A stretch of DNA of 10,428 bases from JAWXBG01 sp044375415 (GCA_044375415.1 JBILMS010000088.1:1-10428), one strand, 5' to 3'. Positions 1 to 9,137 are shown, numbered from the stretch's first letter. Notes: generated by a model not told the origin, from the letters alone. Made by a program: numbers and translations.

Positions 1-571
1 GAAGAATAGGGTAGTTGCTCTGTAAGGGCCGTATTACAAATTTCCAGTGCTGCAAAATCCTCGGAGAAGGATAACGAATAGTCAATGTCTTTCAGTGCAC
101 TCCATGCTTCCAAGTCACTTAATTCACCTGTTGGCAAAGCATAGTCAATCGAGTAATCAGAGATGAGTAAGTCTGATTCATCTATAAAATCTATAGAACG
201 CAGAACTTCAATTCTCATCAAGCGATCTTCAGGATATTTTTCCTCGTTTAAGTAACTTAGAATTTGCTCCTGATCAATATTCTCGGAATCCCATTCTAAT
301 AGAACTAAATTTCTGAGTACGGTTGATCTTTCGTTTCTAAGCCTTGAAATTTCAGCGCGGAGTTCTTCCATTTCGCTCAGCCAATTTAACCCCTCGGCTA
401 TCATTTGTTTCTGATAATCCTCTAGTGGCATCATCCTATTCTCAATTTCTTTCTGAATTTCATCACTTTTAGCTGCTATGGGGTTGCTCTGAAGGATACT
501 TGTGAGCAATACAGCCGGCAGATCATATTCTTTCCGAATGGCTTCTATAAGTACCGACTCGCTTATGTTGG
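1..571. repeat. Direct repeat, copy A (pairs with 2555-3125)
   Basis: This segment aligns without gaps to 2555-3125 at a constant offset of 2554 bases. By eye there are about 27 mismatches, so about 95% identity. The left limit is the window edge, so the true repeat is longer. To the right of 571 identity falls sharply: about half the bases differ over the next 20, with a short identical patch near 592-602, and similarity is lost by about 620. Both copies are coding on the minus strand in the same register. Confidence 0.9.
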
Positions 572-659
572 GACTTTTGTAGTTATGATAGTAATAGGTT
601 GTCAATGCATGTGAGAAAGCACTTGCGGGGTATTGTGGATTATGTATGGGAATGGTCAT
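1..659 (-). CDS. Partial gene: duplicated coiled-coil module, T9SS-protein paralogue (5' part only)
   Basis: The frame opens at an ATG (659-657) that overlaps the TGA of the upstream gene (ATGA, 659-656) and stays open for 219 codons to the window edge, so the 3' end is missing. The first 13 or so residues (MTIPIHNPQYPAS) match nothing else here. From about residue 30 the product is almost identical to residues ~1080-1270 of the large protein encoded at 2203-6367: charged, helical, rich in Glu/Leu/Arg, probably a coiled coil. My hand comparison finds about 27 base differences in 571 but only about 9 amino-acid changes, so most are synonymous, which argues that this copy is or recently was translated. 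No signal peptide is visible, whereas the parental protein is exported; if the missing end carries a T9SS tail, this product could not reach that system unaided. It may be a truncated paralogue placed behind a foreign 5' end by recombination. Function unknown. Confidence 0.7.
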   Translation of the reverse strand, partial: MTIPIHNPQYPASAFSHALTTYYYHNYKSPNISESVLIEAIRKEYDLPAVLLTSILQSNPIAAKSDEIQKEIENRMMPLEDYQKQMIAEGLNWLSEMEELRAEISRLRNERSTVLRNLVLLEWDSENIDQEQILSYLNEEKYPEDRLMRIEVLRSIDFIDESDLLISDYSIDYALPTGELSDLEAWSALKDIDYSLSFSEDFAALEICNTALTEQLPYS

Positions 660-2206
660 TCCACCACCAATTTCTCCGACCACAGGTTTCCATTTGCATC
701 TTCACATTCGACCACATAGATACCCGAACCAAGTTGAGATAGATCCAGATCTACTTCAGTTTCATTGGACACGTTTTTGCGCAGAACCAATTTGCCCATG
801 AGATCCCTTAGACGTAGATTCAAAACATCGGCGGGTAAAATGAGATGACACTGCTCATTGGCGGGATTGGGATAAACACGTAGTGTCTTTTTCAATTCCG
901 CTGAGGTTTCCAACGCCGAAACAAAATCACACCCGTTGTATTCCACATCGCCGCAGGCATCGAGTTTGAGGACCCATTGTTTGGATGGCGATTGCCCTGA
1001 GAGATCAACGTAACCCGAAGAAATAACCCCTCCGTCAAATGCCTCTTCAATACTGAGAAGAGAGCTGACGTCACCACCATCGTTTGAATAAGAAAATGTT
1101 TTAAACCATTCCTGCTCTCGGTCTTCGTTTACTTTCAGTATTGAACTACTCGAACCGGGATAATTTCCGTCATTGGCAAATTGAATAAATGATATGAGAT
1201 ATCCGCCGTCATTGGTGGAAGCAATGTCCGTTACTTTAAGGGCACTAAACCAGGTTTCATCATTTATGGCGTTGGAAAAGTATTCCCCTTCCCACATGGG
1301 AGTCATAGAAATAGGATTAAATTCCATCAGATGGATTTTGAATTTTCGGTCGGAGTAATAAGGATAATTCGGATAGCCGAAAGGATTGTCATAACACTCT
1401 TCATATGCCACCATATAATTGCCATTCGCCATTTTTAGCATTGCCGGACTTTCTTCCGAGCACCAGCCTCCCCAAGTATATTCTTGGAGAATTGTATCGC
1501 ATGTATAGTTAAGCTTTTTAATAGAATGCTGTATGTTGAGACCGTTTTCAACTGTATAAGTTGCTAGTCCACCACAGACCAAAACAAACTCTGTTTCATG
1601 ATGGAACAATCCGCTTGGATTGAAACCGTTGTTCCCAAGATCATTTTGTTTAATCCAAACTGTATTACCATCCAAGTCCAGACAGACAAAAGAGAGACTC
1701 CAGAATTGATTTTCATCGCCTACACCACCACCTATGCCTACTGCACCAACGGCCAAAATGCTGCTGTCGGGAAGTTGTGTAACTCCATGAAGCACCGAAG
1801 AAGTCGTGTCTAGACCATTACTATTGAAAAAATCTCGACTCCAGAGTTGCTCGCCATTTTGATTAAATCGTCGTATATTCGAGGATGTGATAGCGCCACC
1901 GGCATATACATAACCGTTGTCTGACAACAATGTGTACCAAGAAGCATAACCTGGATAGGCCCAACCGTTATCATTAAAAGTTGATGATAGAACATCTCCA
2001 TAATGATTCATTTGGTAAGTACAATTGCCATACAGAGTATCAATAGTTGAAAATCCGCATATCAGATATGTACTATCTAACTTGAAAATCGAGCTTGATA
2101 GGACATTACCATTGCTAACTGTATACAAACTATCGAAATATGCGTATTGGCTAGTAGCACCATAGCTCATCAAACATAGGAAGAACAGAGTAATCGAATT
2201 TTTCAT
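656..2206 (-). CDS. Secreted propeller-like protein with T9SS type A sorting domain
   Basis: This 516-residue protein starts with a clear signal peptide (MKNSITLFFLCLMSYGATSQ). The middle (~21-430) consists of degenerate repeats containing W-x-x-x-F, SNDGGYL, DGGVISSGY and KLDACGD-type stretches. These are typical of the propeller-like ectodomains of Bacteroidota secreted proteins, in which each blade reports phrases such as 'DGGYLISG' and 'W-x-x-K-x-D'. Residues ~442-516 form the T9SS type A sorting domain, beginning RVYPNPANEQ and ending SEKLVVE. No catalytic residues are recognisable, so a binding or surface-structural role is an inference. The start codon overlaps the stop of the upstream giant gene by four bases (ATGA, 2206-2203), and its own stop overlaps the next start in the same way, so all three are probably co-transcribed and translationally coupled. 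The exact substrate or partner is unknown. Confidence 0.85.
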   Translation of the reverse strand: MKNSITLFFLCLMSYGATSQYAYFDSLYTVSNGNVLSSSIFKLDSTYLICGFSTIDTLYGNCTYQMNHYGDVLSSTFNDNGWAYPGYASWYTLLSDNGYVYAGGAITSSNIRRFNQNGEQLWSRDFFNSNGLDTTSSVLHGVTQLPDSSILAVGAVGIGGGVGDENQFWSLSFVCLDLDGNTVWIKQNDLGNNGFNPSGLFHHETEFVLVCGGLATYTVENGLNIQHSIKKLNYTCDTILQEYTWGGWCSEESPAMLKMANGNYMVAYEECYDNPFGYPNYPYYSDRKFKIHLMEFNPISMTPMWEGEYFSNAINDETWFSALKVTDIASTNDGGYLISFIQFANDGNYPGSSSSILKVNEDREQEWFKTFSYSNDGGDVSSLLSIEEAFDGGVISSGYVDLSGQSPSKQWVLKLDACGDVEYNGCDFVSALETSAELKKTLRVYPNPANEQCHLILPADVLNLRLRDLMGKLVLRKNVSNETEVDLDLSQLGSGIYVVECEDANGNLWSEKLVVE

Positions 2207-5200
2207 AGTTTGATGTATTTTAGTTCGACAACGTTCCCTATAACATCTTTTACTTTAAAAATATACAACCCTGGAGTCCAATTTTCAGTGTCGATTACAA
2301 TATTTGAAGAAGTTGAGATTAGCGGAATAGTCTTTATGGATTGTGCGGAAGGAGTATACACTTCAATAGATTCTATAATACAAGAACCATCACATTGTAC
2401 TACGGTATAATTACTTCCCGGATTCGGGATTAATTCGAAATCGTTCTTAAGTTTACCTTGTATAAGTAATCGTGGTTCAACTTCGTCAATGGGAAATATT
2501 GGTTCTTGTATCCAAAATTGATCATTTTCAACCAGAAGTGCTTGAGCCAATCCGGAAGAATAGGGTAGTTGCTCTGTAAGGGCCGTATTACAAATTTCCA
2601 GTGCTGCAAAATCCTCGGAGAAGGATAACGAATAGTCAATGTCTTTCAGTGCACTCCATGCTTCCAAGTCACTTAATTCACTTGTTGGCAAAGCATAGTC
2701 AATCGAGTAATCAGAGATGAGTATGTCCGATTCATCTATTAAATCCATAGAACGCAGAACTTCAATTCTCATCAAGCGATCTTCAGGATATTTTTCCTCA
2801 TTTAAGTAACTTAGAATTTGTTCATGATCGATATTCTCGGAATCCCATTCTAGTAGAACTAAATTTCTGAGTAAGGTTGATCTTTCGCTTCGAAGCCTGG
2901 AAATTTCTGCCCGAAGTTCTTCCATTTCGCTCAGCCAATTTAACCCCTCGGCTATCATTTGTTTTTGATAATCCTCAAGTGGCATAATCCTATTCTCAAT
3001 TTCCTTCTGAATTTCATCACTTTTGGCTGCTATGGGGTTGCTCTGAAGGATACTTGTGAGCAATACAGCCGGCAGATCATATTCTTTCCGGATGGCTTCT
3101 ATGAGCACCGCCTCGCTTATGTTTGGACTTTCAGCGATGAGGCTATAATAGGTTGTTAAAGCCTCGCTGTATGTGGTTGAAATTACCTCCGATGTTAGAG
3201 CTGGTGTATCACCGCCATCCACAATTTGATTCAATAAATTTTGTAATTCGTCTATTTGTAAATCAATTTGCGCAATAGCGTCAATTCCCCCACTTTCGAA
3301 GAGAGCTATTTGTTGCCAGCCTCCTGCAATTGGGATATTAGTAGAGCAATTGTTTGTATCTAGAGAAATCGAAGTTGAATAACTCAGATTATCTATAGGT
3401 TCATTGTCACTAGGATGAAAGTAGTACAAGTGAGAGGTTCCTGCTGTATTTGAGAGATCATCATACAATGGTGCAGAATACGTAAAATTACAACCTCCAC
3501 TTTGTTGTTGAGTACCCATGATCGCCTTCACCCCTCTCATCGATGACTGCGACATGATAGCTTGCACACTCACGTCCCGACCATTGTTCACAAAGTCGCA
3601 GCACAAATATTGACTGCCTGTACCTCCACCCGTCGAGCGATTATCAAAATAGTAGACCAAACCGGCAGAAAGTCCTTCAAAAGTGGAGCGATATGTAAGA
3701 TTATTCATAATACCTGTATTATTTATCACTGCGCCATATCGGAAAGTTGCGTTGTCGTGGGTAAATAAACATTCGTTGATGTTATATGCCTGGCCATTCA
3801 TGTAATAAACCCCATAGGACCCGCCAATTTCAACTCCACCCATGGGATTGCTTGGAAACCCGAGAGGCAGATCGTCAAACGTGCTACGCCAAATATAACT
3901 GGATATTCCGGCATTGCAAAAAACGCCTCGATGACAATTAAATGTCATGCGATCGACCATGGTCGGGAAAGGCTCTGCAACCCCACCATCCATGCGTATT
4001 CCATAAGTAAAGCCGGAAAGTAGGGATGGACACATGGGCTCTGCAAAACAACCTAAAAGTCTAAACGAGGCAATTTGTGAGCGAATACCAAAAAGCATGT
4101 TATTTGTTAAAAATGCCGGATTTGTATTGATAAGTGCACAGCCGTATATGCCTATGCTTCTTACACGGTGCAGATATATTCTCTCGATAGGCATTAAGTT
4201 TTGTAAAAATGCCGGATTTATCAAAAAAGAACACTGTCGGAATTCAGATCCATCAGCCTGACCTACCCCGTTAAATACAAATCCATAAGATTCGAAATTT
4301 ACATCTCGAATGTTATTTTTGAAAAGAGTCCGGTCTATTCTCATATAGCCACCTGTAGTTCCTGCAACCAGAATGCCATTGTTGATTTGATGATTGGATA
4401 GTCCATTGCGCGCATTTTCAATTTCACACCAATCGAGTTTAATGGTTCCTCGACCGCCATAAGAAGTGGACGAAGCTCCTGTTACTTGAATACCTTCCCA
4501 CACACTTGGACAAAGGCTGTTAAACTTAGTGTGAGAGGCTGACAGCTCACCGGCAATCTGCCCACTTGCACTTTGTATAAGCACTCTAGACCCATTGTCA
4601 AAACGGAGATTGCAGTTAATGGCATTTAAACTGGCCCCCGGAGCTATTATCAAATCATCACCAAATGTAAATTCTTCGCCGACCCATACAGTCGTGCCTG
4701 TTATGGTTAGGGGTAAAGGAAAATCAGGCAAGGGATTAGGCTCAAAAGGATATACTTCACTTATTTGACAACCATTGGCATCGTTAAATTGAAGAACCGC
4801 AAATGTGCTACCCGCGGTAACTGTAATATCTTGAGTATTTCCAATGATTTGATTAAAGCCATCCACCCATTGATAGGTATATGGCTGAACTCCGCCTTCA
4901 ACCGAGAGGTCAATAAAAATACCGGTCGGGCAATCGTCGAAAATCTGTGCATTCAACTCAGCACACTGTGCTTCGACACACACAAAGTAATTTCCCGACA
5001 AACAACCGCTGACAGAATTATTATTTACAATTAATCCAATTCTATAATTTGTGCCAAGCACAGCCGTATTATTCAGAGCCAGAACCGCTGTGTACACATG
5101 GCAATCCGATAAATCAGAAGGGGCTATGGTGAGCTGAAAGTTATTGTCGAAATCGCCACCAAGTATGTTGAAAGCATTTCCATCAGGGAAATTCAAATTA

Positions 5201-6367
5201 AGCGTAATAGGAGATGAATTCATTCCAATATCCGAACAAACCGTGAATTGAACGGTAAACTCTTCACCCACCATTATGGATTGTTCAACTTCAAGAGAAG
5301 GCAAAATAATGGATTCATACGATATTGGCTCAGAGGTGACATCTACAACGCTTACATCATCCACAAAAAAGTGAACTTGTGAAAAGGTTTCGTTGTCGTT
5401 CGTATTTGCAATATTGTCGTTGTTTGTGGAGAAGTAGAGCGAATAGGTCGCTGTAACAGTTGGTGTAAAAGTTTCCACCACATGAAACCAAAACAAAGGT
5501 ATGTTGTCGGTTATGGTATGGTTCATAACAATGGCATTTTGATCAGGTGCAAAAGTCCCGTCAGTCCATGTCGCGCCATTAAAAATAGTTGTTCCCAAAT
5601 GGGCGCAAAAATTTTGATCCGGCTCTAAAAACACCCTTAGCGTTGGGTCGTAATTGTCGGGAAGAAAGAAGTCTTGATAGGCGACATAATATTCCAGTGT
5701 ATATGTATTTCCGGCGGTTAGTTGTCCAACGGGCTGAGCCATTCCCTCATTGAAACCCTCGAACGAAAGAAAAATGAAGTCACATGGATCTGTTCCCGGT
5801 ACGTCTATTGCTGCAAACCCAGAACCTTGAGCGAGCCAAGCATAATGGTGATTGTTGTCAGTCGCATTGGAATTGCAGCCATCCCATGTTTCGTTTGGTC
5901 CCATGTTGAATCCTAAAACATTATCGAAACGTCCGAGAATACTTGGACTAGTTCCTGTAGGGTGAAACCAGCACTGACCGAAATCAATCGGACCTGTGTT
6001 CGGATCGGTGATTATACTATCACTGCTCCACCAAGGGTCAAGAACCTGACTATTTGAGCTATGCCAACACGTAGTAAAGGGAGTATTGTTACTTCCGTCG
6101 CAAAAGGTGTTTATGAGGCCACCAAAAAAGTCTGGTAAGTCAGCTTCAAAATCACCATTTCCACAGAGCAAGTTACATGGATTTCCCCCGCCGTTATATA
6201 CAATCGTGGTAGGACTAGAAGGGCTTTCGTAACACTCGCCCAAAATCCCTACAAGCGCCGGATGACAAGGGTCGAGCACTGTTTGACCGTTTAAGGTCGA
6301 ATGATTAATTCCAGCGAGCAAAAGGACTATTAAAACTAATTGGGGGGGGGGTAGAATTAGCTTTCAT
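2203..6367 (-). CDS. Giant secreted beta-helix/coiled-coil protein with T9SS tail; frame interrupted by poly-C in the signal peptide
   Basis: The long frame runs from 6321 to 2203, but its only in-frame start there is a TTG in the middle of a hydrophobic stretch. The natural start is the ATG at 6367-6365: with nine instead of ten C in the tract at 6351-6342 the product begins MKANSTPPQLVLIVLLLAG, a good signal peptide, and has 1387 residues. Approximate layout in that numbering: ~65-342 Cys-rich jelly-roll region beginning CGNGDFE; ~356-460 CARDB/Ig-like strands; ~465-542 SprB/PKD-like module (GGVQPYTYQW, FNDANGCQ); ~559-987 right-handed parallel beta-helix with rungs such as WEGIQVTGA and IENARNG; ~1025-1297 Glu/Leu-rich coiled coil; ~1310-1387 T9SS type A sorting domain (LIPNPGSNYT to LKYIKL). 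It is probably a cell-surface or released adhesin or matrix protein; no enzyme signature was found. A TTATTTTG sequence on the minus strand (6431-6424) is one mismatch from the TAnnTTTG box. As sequenced, the full protein would not be made. Confidence 0.85.
2555..3125. repeat. Direct repeat, copy B (pairs with 1-571)
   Basis: This is the second copy of the coiled-coil-coding module, lying inside the giant gene (residues ~1080-1270 of the repaired protein). It is about 95% identical to 1-571 with no gaps. Similarity certainly covers this span and may extend further toward 2203 in the part of copy A outside the window. Confidence 0.9.
6342..6351. repeat. Homopolymer tract of ten G (ten C on the coding strand), candidate phase-variation tract
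   Basis: A run of ten identical bases lies 14 bases downstream of the ATG of the giant minus-strand gene, within the codons of the signal peptide n-region. Ten C gives a 20-codon peptide ending at TAA (6307-6305); eleven C gives an even earlier TAG; nine or twelve C joins the ATG to the 1372-codon frame. A run of ten G/C is conspicuous in this AT-rich sequence, and no other G/C run of similar length was seen in the window. Confidence 0.8.
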
Positions 6368-6602
6368 CTTAGTAATTTTATAGAGCTAATGTAGGATTAA
6401 TTTTGAAAAAGCAAGGAAAAAGGCAAAATAATTATAATTGGTCTGCTTCTGATTGAAGTAGTACAGTTTAATTAAGCTAAAAGTGCAAATTGACTTGTAT
6501 ATGTTTTGCGTCCATGAAAGCCCATGAAGAGAAAAGTCGTTGCCCGAAGTTCATTCACGTCGCAGTACTTTTCCTTATCTTTATTCTTCAAAACCTTTCA
6601 CC
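6368..6602. other. Divergent intergenic region
   Basis: This stretch of about 235 bases separates the start of the minus-strand operon from the plus-strand hydrolase and must hold both promoters. The half nearest the operon is very A/T-rich. No exact TAnnTTTG box was found for either gene; the closest are TTATTTTG on the minus strand (6431-6424) and ATGTTTTG on the plus strand (6501-6508). No ORF, hairpin or RNA gene is evident. Confidence 0.5.
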
Positions 6603-9137
6603 ATGAAACGCATTGTACTCTTTATAGTCTTTCTTGTATATGGCGTTTATGGTCATAGTCAAACCACCACTGACCTCATCGGCTACACCCTAAATACCAA
6701 TCCCGGATTTCTCATTCAACGATCATTCAACTTCGGTGATCCGATATATGTCAGTGTGGATCCAACTCAGTACAGCATCGATGGGGTTACAGCTCGTATT
6801 TATATTACAGAAAATAGGACTACCGAGGAATGGACGAGTGATCCGTGGATTACAGATGTACGCCCATCAGGATACGAAGTGGTTACTCTAAGTGGAGACA
6901 ATTTAGCAGAAGTAGCCGTGGAATTAAGTGAGCTTTCTTTTCTTTCGACATATTCCAATGATCGACCAGGACGTGGTTTCGATGTAATTATCGATTTGAA
7001 TCAAGATGGAATTTTGAGTGATGAAGACTTCATAGATGGCTTGGAAGACGACAGACCCGGGTTTTATCTTCTGCCAAATTTAAACGATATAGGACCGTAT
7101 GAAGTAGATACAGCTTTTTATTCCACCGCTGAATTCAGAACGTTCAAACTCTTTTATCCGAGTGGTATCGCCAGTATGACAGAGCAGCCACTTGTTGTTA
7201 TTTCTCACGGTTGGACACATGAATACTGGTACTACGATTTTTTGGGCGAATTCCTCGCTTCTTATGGATATGTAGTTATGTCGCATCGCAATGATGTTGG
7301 CAACGGAAATGGCGCAGCTACTAATACTGCATCAATTTGTGCCTTGGAAAATATACACGAACTTTTGGCTAACGAATCGACAGTAGCCAATGGAGTCCTC
7401 AATGGTAAAATCAATAATCATCTGATTGTACATACAGGTCATAGTACCGGAGGCGAATGTGTGGTGCGCGCCTACAAACGTTTAGTGGATAATGAATTTG
7501 TTTCTGAATATTTTGATGAAAGCGACATTGTGCTTGTGAGCAGTATAGCTCCTGTAGCCTTTTTAAACGGATTGGAATCCAATTCGATGATGGCCAACTA
7601 TCATATATTCTGCGGAGGAGCAGATACAGATGCCGAAGGGTTTCCCTCCAATTCGTATAAACAAACCTTGAGTTTATATGAACGAGCTAGAGGTAATAAA
7701 CAAGTGACATACATACATGGTGCAGGTCACGAGGACTTTCATGGTTTTGATAGCGAAAACCCTCTTGCTGCAGGCCCCAATTTGATAGGGAAGGAGGCTG
7801 TGCATACTGTGATGAAACCGTATTTTCTTGCGCTCTGCGAATTATATGCTCGGAATAGTTTGGGCATGAAAGATTACTTCATTCGCAACAAAGCGGAGTT
7901 TCGTCCGCTAGGTATCGCTGACGAAATTACGGTGAGTGGGGAATATCAGGAGAAGACATCTCTTGATATATCAATGATCGACGATTTCCAAACCAATGAG
8001 AACACTGAACTCGCAAGTTCGGGAACTGTGGTCACCAATGACTTGTCTTCTATAAACGAAGTCTTGATGAGTGATTTGAACGGTTCCTTTGAATGGGATG
8101 GGACACAGACAAGTAATGGATTTTGTAGAGCTCGTTTTGATGATGACCCCAAATGTGCTGTTATCGAATGGAACAATGAAAATGATTTTTGGAATTTTGA
8201 AATGACAAACAACCTGAGCAATTGGTTGGAATATGAGTACCTTCAGTTCAGGGCTTGTCAAATGAGCCGACATCCAAACAATCTGGCACTTAATGATGAC
8301 ATTTATTTTTCGGTAAAAATTGAAGATGCTAATGGAAATGAAGCAATGCTCTCATCTGAAATATCAGGACCTATCCGGAAGATATATCCAAAGTCAAATG
8401 GTGGTTATGGAACCTTGTGTTTACCTGAGGGTCAATATACCGTGAATGCCGGAGGTTCTTCTTTTAATTCCGAAATCAACTTTGAGATTCCGGGATATTT
8501 GGCAGAAGGTGTGGGTTCATGGATATTGGAAGTGGGGCCGGGTGATCCGTGTACAGAATTGGAATTTTTTATGTATGATACCTTCGGCGATGGTTGGGAC
8601 AATGGTAATCTCCAAGTTTTCGATTCGGAAGGCACGCTTTTGGAAACGTTTTATATGTATGCGGGATTCGAACCGGATTTGGGTGAGGGTTGGCAAAATG
8701 AATTTTGGAATGTTCGTTTTCGATTAGATGATTTTCAAGTAGGAGCAACGAATGTGGACTTATCGCAAATAGCAAATCTCACCTTTCTTTTTGGTCCGGA
8801 CTACGGAAGCCCTCTAGGAGCATTGGGTGTGGACGATATACATTTGTTGAAGGACAACTTGTCTTATATGGCTTCGCAGACGGAACTTGAAACCACGAAG
8901 TCAGGGCTGCTGATATATCCGAATCCTACAGCGGGCAATTTTATCTTGGAAGGAGATGACTTGATTCCGGGAGATGTTGTAAGTGTCTTTAATTCACAGG
9001 GAAAGTTGATATATCAAGAAAAGTATTCCGTGAATAAGATTTTTGCGCTCGATCATACTTCTAGCTCGGGGTTATATCATATACAGGTTGAATCGAATAG
9101 TGGGGTGCTTTCCACTACATTTGTTGTGGTCAAGTAA
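6603..9137 (+). CDS. Secreted alpha/beta hydrolase with interrupted jelly roll and T9SS sorting domain
   Basis: The chosen start, ATG at 6603, gives an 844-residue protein opening with the signal peptide MKRIVLFIVFLVYGVYGHSQ; an in-frame TTG at 6540 would only add a non-signal leader. Residues ~20-180 form an N-terminal beta domain containing an EF-hand-like loop, DLNQDGILSDED (131-142), with Ca2+-ligand spacing. An alpha/beta hydrolase domain follows (~185-430): oxyanion motif HGW (202-204), nucleophile in GHSTGG (Ser281), probable acid Asp341 or Asp343 (CGGADTD) and base His376 (HGAGHEDF). It resembles the dienelactone hydrolase/PAF-acetylhydrolase/polyester hydrolase group, so an esterase or lipase activity is likely; the substrate cannot be read. 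A jelly-roll domain (~470-765) is interrupted at ~604-693 by a GDGW-type segment (GDGWDNG, 662-668). Residues ~770-844 are the T9SS type A domain (IYPNPTAGNF to VVVK). The stop overlaps the convergent permease gene by 8 bases. Confidence 0.88.
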   Translation: MKRIVLFIVFLVYGVYGHSQTTTDLIGYTLNTNPGFLIQRSFNFGDPIYVSVDPTQYSIDGVTARIYITENRTTEEWTSDPWITDVRPSGYEVVTLSGDNLAEVAVELSELSFLSTYSNDRPGRGFDVIIDLNQDGILSDEDFIDGLEDDRPGFYLLPNLNDIGPYEVDTAFYSTAEFRTFKLFYPSGIASMTEQPLVVISHGWTHEYWYYDFLGEFLASYGYVVMSHRNDVGNGNGAATNTASICALENIHELLANESTVANGVLNGKINNHLIVHTGHSTGGECVVRAYKRLVDNEFVSEYFDESDIVLVSSIAPVAFLNGLESNSMMANYHIFCGGADTDAEGFPSNSYKQTLSLYERARGNKQVTYIHGAGHEDFHGFDSENPLAAGPNLIGKEAVHTVMKPYFLALCELYARNSLGMKDYFIRNKAEFRPLGIADEITVSGEYQEKTSLDISMIDDFQTNENTELASSGTVVTNDLSSINEVLMSDLNGSFEWDGTQTSNGFCRARFDDDPKCAVIEWNNENDFWNFEMTNNLSNWLEYEYLQFRACQMSRHPNNLALNDDIYFSVKIEDANGNEAMLSSEISGPIRKIYPKSNGGYGTLCLPEGQYTVNAGGSSFNSEINFEIPGYLAEGVGSWILEVGPGDPCTELEFFMYDTFGDGWDNGNLQVFDSEGTLLETFYMYAGFEPDLGEGWQNEFWNVRFRLDDFQVGATNVDLSQIANLTFLFGPDYGSPLGALGVDDIHLLKDNLSYMASQTELETTKSGLLIYPNPTAGNFILEGDDLIPGDVVSVFNSQGKLIYQEKYSVNKIFALDHTSSSGLYHIQVESNSGVLSTTFVVVK

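Noticed and set aside
1..659. Insertion sequence or transposition as the cause of the duplicated module
   Set aside because: No transposase, terminal inverted repeats or target-site duplication is visible at the right boundary of the copy; the left boundary is outside the window.
4108..4219. 16-base direct repeat at 4108-4123 and 4204-4219 inside the giant gene
   Set aside because: The copies are 96 bases (32 codons) apart and both encode NPAFL; this fits ordinary beta-helix rung repetition rather than a mobile or recombination element.
4765..5034. Plus-strand open frames opposite the giant gene (e.g. 4765-5034, 3562-3768, 4034-4261)
   Set aside because: They lack signal peptides, recognisable motifs or plausible ribosome sites, and mirror well-structured coding sequence on the other strand.
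6319..6321. TTG at 6321 as the true start of the giant minus-strand gene
   Set aside because: It lies inside the hydrophobic core of the signal peptide, while an ATG with a proper n-region sits 46 bases upstream and is out of frame only because of the ten-base C run.
6540..6602. Extended start (TTG 6540) for the hydrolase
   Set aside because: The extra 21 residues would precede a perfect signal peptide that starts at ATG 6603; such a leader would spoil export.
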